Made by a program: the position numbers and the translations under genes. Below are positions 23,012 through 30,109 of a DNA stretch of 30,109 nt, piece after piece. The notes below the pieces were generated by a model. That model was not told the origin of the DNA. It worked only from the letters and a program-made list of their open reading frames with translations, and did no database searches. The first letter of the stretch is position 1. The number at the start of each line of letters is the position of its first letter. The DNA comes from a virus, in IMG/VR virus record IMGVR_UViG_3300021185_000016, positions 1-30,109 of that record; one strand, given 5' to 3'.

Positions 23012-24012
23012 ACTTTCCTCATCTCTTCTGCAACCTTTTTGGCGTATAAGTCAAGGGGTACCCCAAGTTTCTTAGCAATAGCCACCTGTGTCTGCGTTAA
23101 TCGCACCTTTTTGGGTGCTGTGCTCCGCGTAGCGGGGGCAACCACATTAGACTGTCGCTTACTTGGTTTTTCCTCTAACTCTTCAGTTTCCCCAAACTCT
23201 TCGGGGAAGGTATTTCGCATACGAGAATTAATAGTCTCGTAGTATTCATCACTAGCGGTGTCCACACCTTGCTTAACCAGCTTACTGTGTACACCCATAG
23301 CATAAGCTGTCATCTCGTCATCAGAACCGAACCAAGAATTTTCATTTGCCCAATCGGACGCTTTGGTATCTACCTGAATAGGAGCTTCTTGTGGTATTTG
23401 TACAGGAATCTCAGCTTGTTGTAAAGACTCCGGTTCAAAATCACCTAATTTATCCGCCTTTATCTTAGCATTTGTTAGCTTTTCTTGCGCGTCTAATAAT
23501 TTATCTGCATTTCCTGCTTCATACGCTCGTTTGTATGCCCGCTTTGCAGATAGCACTTCTATCGCTGAGTTCTTTTTAGCTTGCTCCAGTAAAGCTGCTT
23601 GATTTTTTTCAACGCTACTCTTTAGCTTGTTATTCTCCTCAACAAGTGATTTCGCGTAATTCTCAAACTCTACTCGTTCACGGTGTGCTGCTTCTTTAGC
23701 TCGACGCTCATCGTGGTAGCCTTTACTGAAGTGCTGTATTCTTTTACGTACCTTATCTGAATAATCTTCTAACTCTTCATCAGTAAGGTCTTCAGGAGGT
23801 TTAGATGCTTTACGCCCTCTATCTGCTTTCGGCGTGTCATCTACAATTTCAAGCTCCACGTCTTCTTTAGCAGGCTTTTCTTCTTTAGCTGGTTTTTCCT
23901 CTGGTTCTGATTTACCAGATATATCAATTTCTATAGCACTAGAGTTTTCTATCTCTATATCCTTTTCCTCTTGTTCGTCAGGAAAGGTGTACTCTACTTT
24001 TTCAAATCCCAT
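23008..24012 (-). CDS. Capsid scaffolding protein
   Basis: 334 residues, highly charged, without large hydrophobic cores. Acidic N-terminus (MGFEKVEYTFPDEQEEKDIE, EEKPAKEEKPAKEDVELEIV), then long helices with coiled-coil character (RRAKEAAHRERVEFENYAKS, LVEENNKLKSSVEKNQAALL, VLSAKRAYKRAYEAGNADK). The basic C-terminal part is KVRLTQTQVAIAKKLGVPLD. Internal scaffolds of tailed phages typically show an acidic disordered start, a long helical middle and a basic capsid-binding tail, exactly this layout. Position between portal and major capsid gene agrees. GAGGAG lies before the ATG; the stop overlaps the next gene. The LTQTQ...A..LGVPLD tail is typical of scaffold C-termini in this group. Confidence 0.85.
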   Translation of the reverse strand: MGFEKVEYTFPDEQEEKDIEIENSSAIEIDISGKSEPEEKPAKEEKPAKEDVELEIVDDTPKADRGRKASKPPEDLTDEELEDYSDKVRKRIQHFSKGYHDERRAKEAAHRERVEFENYAKSLVEENNKLKSSVEKNQAALLEQAKKNSAIEVLSAKRAYKRAYEAGNADKLLDAQEKLTNAKIKADKLGDFEPESLQQAEIPVQIPQEAPIQVDTKASDWANENSWFGSDDEMTAYAMGVHSKLVKQGVDTASDEYYETINSRMRNTFPEEFGETEELEEKPSKRQSNVVAPATRSTAPKKVRLTQTQVAIAKKLGVPLDLYAKKVAEEMRKV

Positions 24013-24022
24013 TATCTACTCC

Positions 24023-24409
24023 TCACACTCGTGTAACGCCACGAGGATCGTTTACTACTGCTTCAATTGAATCATCGTTCATTAAACGATACTCAACACC
24101 ACCTACTTTAAAACGTGTACCAGTATTGGCACGGAACATTACATAGTCGCCTGTCTTACACCAAGGGCCAGTAGGAAAACGCTCTTTATCAGAATACGCT
24201 TGCTTGCCCATATCAAGTACAACCCCGATAGTAGACATAATGTATTCTTGGTGCATATCCTTACTAGACTTAATTATGCCACTTTCACCGTACGTATCTT
24301 CTACTTCCGGCATGGCTACTAATATACGATATCCCACGGGAGTGGGTATTTGTAGATCAAGCTCTGCGTCATTTTCCGCTTCTTTAGGTACTATATTCAA
24401 ATCAGTCAT
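24023..24409 (-). CDS. GroES-like co-chaperonin (Cpn10 family)
   Basis: 128 residues from ATG 24409. This start gives an eight-base overlap with the preceding gene; an earlier start at 24442 would overlap by 41 bases and add an unrelated N-terminus. The core follows the GroES plan: strand PTPVGYRILVAMPEVED (24-38), mobile loop TYGESGIIKSSK (39-50) in which Gly-Ile-Ile replaces the Ile-Val-Leu GroEL-contact triplet, a second strand STIGVVLDMGKQAY, then CKTGDYVMFRANTGTRFKVG, GVEYRLMNDDSIEAVVN. GroES caps the GroEL ring. A phage copy can replace host GroES to fold large capsid proteins. Location between portal and scaffold fits such a capsid-folding role. It is longer than typical GroES (95-100) by an N-terminal acidic stretch. 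Confidence 0.8.
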   Translation of the reverse strand: MTDLNIVPKEAENDAELDLQIPTPVGYRILVAMPEVEDTYGESGIIKSSKDMHQEYIMSTIGVVLDMGKQAYSDKERFPTGPWCKTGDYVMFRANTGTRFKVGGVEYRLMNDDSIEAVVNDPRGVTRV

Positions 24410-24599
24410 TATCTTCTTCCATATAATTACGCGAGAGGTCATTTACATGATTCAGACAGGAAGTGAGACCTCGTAGCATTCCTGTTATTTCTTTGTATTG
24501 AGCGAAGTCTTTAGCCCCACCATTACCTAGAAATTCTGTTGCAGAGGACATGTCATCCTCGATTTTATTTTTTAGCACGTCAAAGACGGTTTTAGCCAT
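24402..24599 (-). CDS. Small helical conserved phage protein
   Basis: 65 residues: MAKTVFDVLKNKIEDDMSSA, TEFLGNGGAKDFAQYKEITG, LRGLTSCLNHVNDLSRNYM. The element 'AKDFAQYKEITGMLRGL...L.HVNDLSRNYME' is widespread in marine phage head clusters and looks like a two-helix protein. It starts two bases after the portal stop, and the end of the portal gene (AAGGA) supplies the ribosome site. Its role is unknown; an assembly or chaperone partner is possible from its link to the co-chaperonin gene that overlaps it by eight bases. Confidence 0.75.
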   Translation of the reverse strand: MAKTVFDVLKNKIEDDMSSATEFLGNGGAKDFAQYKEITGMLRGLTSCLNHVNDLSRNYMEEDND

Positions 24600-24602
24600 G
24601 AT

Positions 24603-27071
24603 TTATTCCTTACGTTTGCGATCGACCTCACTAGTTGCTTTCATTAAGTCAAGGTCGAGTTTGGTGTTAGCTGTCCTTCTGTCGGCAGCTAGTTTAGCTC
24701 CAGCTTTCTGAGCATCTATTTCCAACTCTTGTCTTTCTATTTCGAGTTGTTGCTGATCTATCGTTACATCAGCTTGATCTTTTTGCGTTTTACGCTGTAA
24801 CTCTGCTTGTTTTAGCTGTATATCAGCTTGATCTTTTTGAGCTTTACGTTGTACTTCTTGCTGCTTAACCTGTAGTTCCGCTTGTTGTAGCTGAACTATA
24901 GGATCTTGCTGTTTTTGCTGCGCTTGTTTCTGCGCGGCTTCCTGTTGATGCTGCTGTGTAAGCTGCTTACCGCCTTCTGATATGAGCCTAGACAACTGAA
25001 CTTCAATCTCTTCAGGTAGCTCCTCATTAGGTGGTGGTAGAGCAACGCCCAGCTTGTCTTCCAATTGCTTACGGTATCTAAACCCTATATGCTCCGCTAG
25101 GTGTGCTTGCAATGCAGCCATAATCTGTTGTGCCTGCGGGTTCTGACCGATGGTTTGAGCAACCATAGGGTCTTGCATAAACGACTGATGAGCCATTATA
25201 TGAGCTTCGTGGTCTTGGTTTATAAACGCTTTTATGGGGGTACCTGTTAGCACGTTCATATTTTCGCTTACGGGGTCAGTAGGTCTAATATCATCTTCCG
25301 TAGGGACTAACTTGTCAGCGTTTTTGACGCCGAGCACTTCAATCATCTGCCGATGTAATTGAGGTAAGTTGTATATCTGTGGCGCCTGTTGTGACATTTG
25401 TAACACTGCTTGATACTGTACTACTCGCTGTGCCATTGTAGAGCTGTTAGGGTCACTTACAGGGATTACATCGACCATAGCGTAGTCAGACTGCCGTGCT
25501 GCTACTTCGCCTCTATTAGGCATATAATCGTATTCTACGGACGCTTCCTCCGCCATGATAGCCTTGAGCATCTTAAACTCTAACTTCATAGCGTAGTGAA
25601 CACGCGCCTGTACTGCTGCCATAGGTTTTAGAGTACGTTCTAGTAGGGCTAACGTAGTCCCTACAGGTGCATTCGCAGACATATCAGATATGTTCATATC
25701 ACTGATAGCGCCTAAACGACGGCCTTCAGTAGTGATCTGGTTTAACAATGCTAGTAGGGTTTGGCTTGGCTCCTTGTAAGGGAGAGGCATTATGTTTTCA
25801 CGTATACTGCCTGATGGCACATCAACGTCTTTAAATTCACCCGGTTCTATAGGAGAGTCGTCACCCTTAATACGTAATCCTCTAGACTTTAATCCTCCCG
25901 GTAAGTTAGATAGGGTACCAGCGTCCACCAATTGTCGTATAATCGACGTTCCTGCTTTAGCGTACCCACCTACTATATGGATCAGTCCAAGGCCGTAGAA
26001 TCCAAATCCGGGGACATATACGTAATGTACGAAGTGTTGACGCTTCATATTAAGCATGTCTTCTTCGTCCCAGTTACGACGTATAGCCAGTACGTTTTCA
26101 GTGCCACGCTCTATTGTAAATATGTAAGGTTTTGCTAGTCCATCTTCATCATCTATACCTTCAATAATAAGATCTGCGTGGATCTCGTATATCGTATATC
26201 GATCATCGTCAGTAATGTCATACCCACCTTCTTCGGCTTTCTTTTCCTCAATATCTGTATGGAAAGGAGCAGGGTCACCTAATTCTATATCTGTGTAAAA
26301 CCCACTAGCCTGTAACCGCATTACTTCATTCTTGGTCTTACGCATTACATGGGTAACACGCTCGGCAGACTCAATATTAGATGCGCCATAAGGCACTATA
26401 ACGTCTTCTGCTGGGATGTAGATGGCTGCTTGTCTTCCCATATTAGGGTCAAAGTAAACCTTCTTAAACGCTGATCCTGCGAGTCCTAGGCTATATAGCA
26501 TACGCTCATGTTCTGGGCGATATTCAACCATGTTCTCAGTAAGCTCGTAGTTCATGTCTGCTTTGACACGCTCTGCTGCTTCTAACTTATCTTTAGTCTC
26601 TTTACCTAATACTTTAACCTTTACGGGGCCAGCAGCAGGGAAAGTCTCGCTCATAGTCTCTGCTTGGAAACGTATTGCAGCCTCAGCTAAAACGGTAGAG
26701 TTTACGCCACAAGCGCCTTGCCAAGGAGTTGTACGCTCTTCGTACTTAAACCCTAATATATCAAGACCTTTAACGTAGGTATCAGCCCAATCTTTTCGGC
26801 TATCTACGTCTCCATCTACCATACCTATTAGGTCACCTGCTAACTCGTTTAGGTATCCTTCGTCTATAGCTTCTGCTAGATTAGCGTCAAAACCTAATAG
26901 ATCAGACTCGTCCCCGCCCGGAATCAGTGTTATCTCCATACTTCCGTCGGATAAAGTAACCATCTCAGGGTCAACTATTTCTATTTCTAGTTCTTTCTCA
27001 CCTGCGACTTTCTCTACTTCTACGTCTTCTATGCCTTCTGGTGCGGCGTAGATACCTTTCTCAATTGCCAT
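24603..27071 (-). CDS. Portal protein, P22-type, long C-terminal helical tail
   Basis: 822 residues. The core has ERTTPWQGACGVNSTVLAEA, AIRFQAETMSETFPAAGPVK, the stem/clip region (DRYTIYEIHADLIIEGIDDE, GFGFYGLGLIHIVGGYAKAG), and TVFxL-like ALLERTLKPMAAVQARVHYA. From about residue 690 the sequence becomes Gln/Lys-rich long helix with repeated QADIQLKQAELQRKTQKDQA units, which resembles the barrel helix of P22 gp1 but is richer in Gln. Portal rings form the DNA channel at one capsid vertex. GAGG precedes the ATG. Length and layout fit P22-like rather than lambda- or T7-like portals. Confidence 0.85.
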   Translation of the reverse strand: MAIEKGIYAAPEGIEDVEVEKVAGEKELEIEIVDPEMVTLSDGSMEITLIPGGDESDLLGFDANLAEAIDEGYLNELAGDLIGMVDGDVDSRKDWADTYVKGLDILGFKYEERTTPWQGACGVNSTVLAEAAIRFQAETMSETFPAAGPVKVKVLGKETKDKLEAAERVKADMNYELTENMVEYRPEHERMLYSLGLAGSAFKKVYFDPNMGRQAAIYIPAEDVIVPYGASNIESAERVTHVMRKTKNEVMRLQASGFYTDIELGDPAPFHTDIEEKKAEEGGYDITDDDRYTIYEIHADLIIEGIDDEDGLAKPYIFTIERGTENVLAIRRNWDEEDMLNMKRQHFVHYVYVPGFGFYGLGLIHIVGGYAKAGTSIIRQLVDAGTLSNLPGGLKSRGLRIKGDDSPIEPGEFKDVDVPSGSIRENIMPLPYKEPSQTLLALLNQITTEGRRLGAISDMNISDMSANAPVGTTLALLERTLKPMAAVQARVHYAMKLEFKMLKAIMAEEASVEYDYMPNRGEVAARQSDYAMVDVIPVSDPNSSTMAQRVVQYQAVLQMSQQAPQIYNLPQLHRQMIEVLGVKNADKLVPTEDDIRPTDPVSENMNVLTGTPIKAFINQDHEAHIMAHQSFMQDPMVAQTIGQNPQAQQIMAALQAHLAEHIGFRYRKQLEDKLGVALPPPNEELPEEIEVQLSRLISEGGKQLTQQHQQEAAQKQAQQKQQDPIVQLQQAELQVKQQEVQRKAQKDQADIQLKQAELQRKTQKDQADVTIDQQQLEIERQELEIDAQKAGAKLAADRRTANTKLDLDLMKATSEVDRKRKE

Positions 27072-27082
27072 TTTGTAACCTC

Positions 27083-28636
27083 TTAATAAAACCCGCTACC
27101 GCGATGTTTAAAGTATTTAATTTCTTCTGGCTCATCAGTTGGTAGTCGTATAAATCCGCCTTGTCTGAACCGCATAAGTGCCATAACTGTGGAATCCACT
27201 AGATCGTCATGGCTCATAAAGGGAAACCCAGCGATCTCTTCTACTACTTCCTCTGCCCATCTAGTCTGTGGAACCCATACTAAGCCAGATTGCACGATAT
27301 CAGATACAGAGTTTAGACGTGCTAGTTTATCACCAGAACCTCTATGGGGGGTATATTCTTGTACAAGTAAGCCCATACGACGCATTTCTTGATATAATGC
27401 TACCCCAGAACTCTTTTTCTCTACTATGAAAGCGTCTGGTTCCCATTCCATATACTGATCCATAGCTAGTTCTTTTAGCTCGTGGAACTCCATACGCTCT
27501 TTTATACTATTAAGCAAGATTATATTATACGCCGAAGTCTCCTCATTAAGAAACACCCCCCACGTAGTAAGTGCTGTAAAGTCAGCACGGTTGTGTTTTT
27601 CGGCTGCGGAGTCAAGGGACATGATTATATACTCGCAGGCGGGTGGCCGCTCTGCATCCCACTCGTTCCACCACTCTCGTTTGACCAGTGCTGCCTCTTC
27701 TGCGGTGGGTTGTTGTTGATATTGAGCGTTCCACTGGAACGTAGGCATAGATGCCTTGGTACGTAGTAGGGCTTCAAGATCAAAAAACTCAGGCCATAGG
27801 GGTTTTTGTATGGGTTTACCTGTCTCTTTATCATCTACATCTAGTATTGCAGGGAATTCAATGACCTCATACTGGTCAGCTCGCTCATTTTGAGTCATAT
27901 CTTTAACTACACGGCCCGTCAGGTCGTCCATATGCCATCTAGTTTGGATAATAGCTACGCTACCTCCGGGCATAAGACGAGTACGAGCACCAAATGTAAA
28001 CCACTCGTATGCCTTTTCAAACACCACAAAGTTACCATTAATAACGTCTTGCTCAGAGTGCGGATCATCTACTAGTAGTAAGTGGGCACCACGACCAGCC
28101 AATGCAGAACCAACACCACAGGCGTAGTATTCACCACCCATGTTTGTGTTCCATCGTCCGGCTGATTTAGAGTCACTTGCAAGTTTTACTGTTGGGAAGA
28201 TATCTGAGTAGGCTTCACTAGCTAAAATATTACGTACCTTACGCCCGAAGTCTACTGCCAAATCGGTAGTATGCGATACCATCATAACCTTTTTGTTAGG
28301 GTTACGTCCTAGATACCACGCGGGGTAAAATATAGATACAAGTTGGGACTTACCATGACGAGGAGGTATGTTTACACACGCTCTGTCTTTGTCCCCTCTT
28401 TCGATTTCCATTAGCAAATCAGCCAACATGCGATGATGTTTCCCAACTAAGTAGTCAGGTTGCATGATTTTACAGAATTCAATCAAATCGTCGTGCGCGG
28501 CTTTGACTGTACGTCTTTTATCCAGCTCATCGACGAGTTTTTCTATCTCAACTACTTCATCAGTAGTAAATGCGTCAATGTTATCCAACATATGCTGGAT
28601 TTCTTCTTGGGTAAAGTCTACAGCACCGTCATTCAC
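27083..28636 (-). CDS. terL: Large terminase subunit
   Basis: 517 residues from GTG 28636, which overlaps the small terminase by eight bases. ATPase: Walker A PPRHGKS (91-97), Walker B HLLLVDD (185-191), coupling region IIQTRWHMDD (229-238). Nuclease: Asp342 (IMSLDSAAE), Glu406 (AFIVEKKSSG) and Asp477/Asp478 (SHDDLVDS) match the three acidic positions of the RNase H-like terminase nuclease. All key residues are intact, so it should be functional. It docks to the portal made by the next gene, cuts concatemers and drives DNA packaging. The gene starts with GTG and lacks a strong ribosome site, consistent with coupling to the upstream gene. Confidence 0.95.
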   Translation of the reverse strand: MNDGAVDFTQEEIQHMLDNIDAFTTDEVVEIEKLVDELDKRRTVKAAHDDLIEFCKIMQPDYLVGKHHRMLADLLMEIERGDKDRACVNIPPRHGKSQLVSIFYPAWYLGRNPNKKVMMVSHTTDLAVDFGRKVRNILASEAYSDIFPTVKLASDSKSAGRWNTNMGGEYYACGVGSALAGRGAHLLLVDDPHSEQDVINGNFVVFEKAYEWFTFGARTRLMPGGSVAIIQTRWHMDDLTGRVVKDMTQNERADQYEVIEFPAILDVDDKETGKPIQKPLWPEFFDLEALLRTKASMPTFQWNAQYQQQPTAEEAALVKREWWNEWDAERPPACEYIIMSLDSAAEKHNRADFTALTTWGVFLNEETSAYNIILLNSIKERMEFHELKELAMDQYMEWEPDAFIVEKKSSGVALYQEMRRMGLLVQEYTPHRGSGDKLARLNSVSDIVQSGLVWVPQTRWAEEVVEEIAGFPFMSHDDLVDSTVMALMRFRQGGFIRLPTDEPEEIKYFKHRGSGFY

Positions 28637-29213
28637 TACTTAATAGCCCTAGTTCTGCGTCTACATCTATGGTTTGGCCGTCTAAAACGACTTCGTCTAC
28701 AGGATTTACCAGTTTTTCTAGCTTATTACGTAGTTTTGCCTTCAAATCATCCGTTGACTGGTGTGTAACGGTCACTTCTGACTTCTCTGCAAACAACCCT
28801 ACGTCTGAAATCTTACCCAGTAACTCCAACGCTCGGATACGGACACGTGGGTCGGGGTTTTCTGTCTCTAATATTAGCTTATTTGTTACTAAATGACGCA
28901 CAGAAACGGCTGACTCCACTACAGAGGCGCCAAATTCGGTAAGTATGTTGCTAGTTAGCACCAGCGAGGCTGGGGTCAGGTTAGCTATACGTTTGTTTGT
29001 TGCTTTTTTCGATGTCTTTTCAGGGTCATCGGCATACGCTAAAGCAATTTTAGCTGCTACGTCTTCATCTTCTTTATTAGGCTTCAATTCTAGCCCGTGT
29101 TCTGCCAGCTCTAAGGCCGTAGTCTTCGCTGCTTGCGCACGGACACTCAAGTCCACCGCAGGATCGTCATCAAATAGCGGAACCCCAGTCTCAGGTTCGA
29201 GTTTAATAGTCAT
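28629..29213 (-). CDS. terS: Small terminase subunit (probable)
   Basis: 194 residues from ATG 29213, beginning MTIKLEPETGVPLFDDDPAV; a GTG at 29255 would add 14 unlikely residues. The product is helical: an acidic start, then QAAKTTALELAEHGLELKPN, KIALAYADDPEKTSKKATNK, LTPASLVLTSNILTEFGASV and a C-terminal beta/acidic tail (VDEVVLDGQTIDVDAELGLL). It is located immediately before the large terminase and overlaps it by eight bases, as small terminases do. The N-terminal part should bind the packaging site and the middle form the ring. Identity rests on position, size and helical layout because small terminases diverge quickly. A promoter and palindrome lie upstream. Confidence 0.7.
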   Translation of the reverse strand: MTIKLEPETGVPLFDDDPAVDLSVRAQAAKTTALELAEHGLELKPNKEDEDVAAKIALAYADDPEKTSKKATNKRIANLTPASLVLTSNILTEFGASVVESAVSVRHLVTNKLILETENPDPRVRIRALELLGKISDVGLFAEKSEVTVTHQSTDDLKAKLRNKLEKLVNPVDEVVLDGQTIDVDAELGLLSSE

Positions 29214-29290
29214 ATTGTAATCGCAGGTTGTTAAACCGGAGTGCCTTTGTAACACACTTATTTTCTATAAACAAGTGTAGGTGAGTTACT

Positions 29291-29308
29291 CATACCATTT
29301 ATGGTATG
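29291..29308. promoter_or_regulatory. Palindromic operator- or hairpin-like site upstream of the terminase genes
   Basis: CATACCAT-TT-ATGGTATG is an 18-base inverted repeat with 8-base perfect arms. It lies at about +6 to +23 relative to the predicted promoter start and about 80 bases before ATG 29213. It fits a dimeric-regulator operator, or an RNA hairpin at the 5' end of the transcript. Confidence 0.5.
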
Positions 29309-29320
29309 CGATGCATGATT

Positions 29321-29349
29321 ATTATACATTTCCGATCATACCCGGCTAA
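29321..29349 (-). promoter_or_regulatory. Probable promoter for the terminase/head genes
   Basis: On the minus strand a perfect TATAAT (29326-29321) is preceded at 17 bases by TTAGCC, a weak -35. It is the only consensus -10 in the gap upstream of the small terminase. Transcription would start near 29314, just before the palindrome at 29291-29308. Confidence 0.5.
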
Positions 29350-29458
29350 CTATACAATACCGCCTCTTTTAACCCCCCACTGTATTGAGGCTATTTTGTG
29401 TTTGGTATTACTTTGTTTATTATTTCGGCGTGTGTTGTCGTTGTTACAGGATTATTAC

Positions 29459-29821
29459 TTATTGCGTTAGATGAGGGTCTCCCCTTTTAAAATTCTGTAG
29501 GGTGTAAAGCCCTTCTTGTTCTGCTTCACCTGTAAACTTGTTAGGGTTTAAGTTCATACCCGTTCTACGCCCTAACTCGTTTGCCCCCATAATAATTACT
29601 TTTTGCATATCTAAGGCTATGAACATATAGAAGTCTGCTAACTTGGGTGTGCGTAGATTATAGTAGTAGCGGGTAAGTGATTTATCTTCTGTTATCTTAG
29701 AAGGGTTTGCAGCTTTTACTTGTAGGGTAAACATATCGTTATTGTTTGACTGGCACCATAGGTCTACTCCGGAACGGTCTACATGGTGGCACTCTATACC
29801 GGCACGTTCTAACATATACAT
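29459..29821 (-). CDS. PD-(D/E)XK-like nuclease; true N-terminus probably upstream
   Basis: 120 residues from ATG 29821. It shows a PD-(D/E)XK-type core: GIECHHVDRSGVDLWCQ with the metal Asp, then MFTLQVKAANPSKI with Q-x-K (Gln instead of Glu, as in Mrr-type members). Upstream, the same frame remains open and encodes NRVNNSSHVGRVGEFFA, which looks like the conserved N-terminal helix with the third active-site acid (the Glu of GEFF), but it holds no ATG, GTG or TTG. GGAG seven bases before ATC 29884 would allow a non-AUG start giving 141 residues. Role: possible Holliday junction or restriction-type nuclease, perhaps used in DNA processing before packaging. The intact enzyme is uncertain. Confidence 0.6.
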   Translation of the reverse strand: MYMLERAGIECHHVDRSGVDLWCQSNNNDMFTLQVKAANPSKITEDKSLTRYYYNLRTPKLADFYMFIALDMQKVIIMGANELGRRTGMNLNPNKFTGEAEQEGLYTLQNFKRGDPHLTQ

Positions 29822-29884
29822 AGCAAAAAACTCCCCTACCCTACCTACATGCGATGAGTTGTTTACTCTATTGGATACTTTGAT

Positions 29885-30109
29885 AGCATTTCTCCGTAAT
29901 AGCCGGACACGTATATACAGTACAGTATAAAAAATTTTTTACAAGTCGGGTTTATAAAATAGGTGGGGGGTGTTCCTATATAGAGGGGGTAGGGGTACTG
30001 AACTCAGAAAAAAGTGATTTATTTGTGTAAATTGGTAATACATAGAGCGGCGGGACTCCTGCTGTGCCAAGTGGGTCATGGGGGCGGGGTAGGTGTCACT
30101 CTATACCGA
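29885..30109. other. Non-coding right edge with G runs and A6T6
   Basis: I see no supported gene. Bases 29929-29940 are AAAAAATTTTTT, then four G runs occur between 29948 and 29995 (3, 6, 5 and 4 G) and further G runs at 30070-30090. On the minus strand TATACT lies at 29935-29930, a possible -10 without a good -35. Confidence 0.4.

Larger units (their letters stand above)
29256..29458. other. Non-coding regulatory gap
   Basis: No gene of normal length. It holds the promoter and palindrome described separately. On the minus strand GCCTC...GAGGC and CAATAC...GTATTG (29346-29400) interlock like a small pseudoknot, with a G6 run between. A short protein-like frame (ending EIINKVIPNTK) lacks a start codon. 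Confidence 0.5.

Noticed and set aside
29395-29460. Short minus-strand frame ending EIINKVIPNTK
   Set aside because: It looks protein-like but has no start codon or ribosome site, and is under 25 residues.
29955-30088. 47-residue minus-strand frame beginning MTHLAQQESRR
   Set aside because: Pro/Tyr-rich unstructured product across the G-run region, with no neighbour overlap and no clear ribosome site.
29880-30109. tRNA gene
   Set aside because: No cloverleaf, TTC loop or CCA-type ends could be found on either strand.

Overview
The window is the packaging, capsid, tail and lysis module of a tailed double-stranded DNA phage. Every gene I can support lies on the minus strand, so transcription runs from right to left. 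The large terminase, the P22-like portal, the nozzle-like and adaptor-like tail proteins, and the absence of any tape-measure, sheath or tail-tube gene suggest a short-tailed (podovirus-type) phage. Marine ORFan-type small proteins, a 'SGTWG' fibre N-terminus and a GTA-type three-helix holin point to a phage of an aquatic Gram-negative bacterium, but the host cannot be named from the sequence.

Layout in transcription order. 30109-29459: a G/C-skewed non-coding stretch, then a small PD-(D/E)XK-like nuclease. 29340-27083: a promoter and palindrome, then small and large terminase. 27071-21006: head genes, namely portal, a small helical protein, a GroES-like co-chaperonin, scaffold, a conserved unknown, a probable decoration protein and the major capsid protein. 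20981-20843: an intrinsic terminator followed by a good sigma70-type promoter, which splits head genes from tail and accessory genes. 20833-16781: small structural proteins, five tiny very basic proteins that share a YYK-GG signature, a CxxC zinc-ribbon protein, and two adaptor/connector candidates. 16771-10768: a 22-residue-repeat protein and a 1672-residue fibre built from about 86 copies of a 14-residue repeat and ended by an endosialidase-type intramolecular chaperone. 10761-8343: a chain of ten small genes, most overlapping by 1-4 bases, ending in holin and an M15 peptidase endolysin. 8332-5592: nozzle-like protein and a further structural protein. 5580-1: a giant protein of at least 1860 residues that leaves the window still open; it ends (as far as seen) in acidic hexapeptide repeats and thrombospondin type 3-like calcium-binding repeats.

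How the parts work together: terminase pumps DNA through the portal into a capsid assembled on the scaffold, perhaps with help from the phage co-chaperonin. Adaptors, nozzle and fibres close the head and bind the host. The giant repeat protein is probably an internal or ejection protein or a surface appendage. The small-gene chain with holin and endolysin releases progeny. The most unusual items are the giant calcium-repeat protein, the repeat fibre, the co-chaperonin inside the head operon, the family of tiny basic YYK-GG proteins, the dense lysis island with a duplicated two-cysteine protein, and a nuclease whose conserved N-terminus has no normal start codon.
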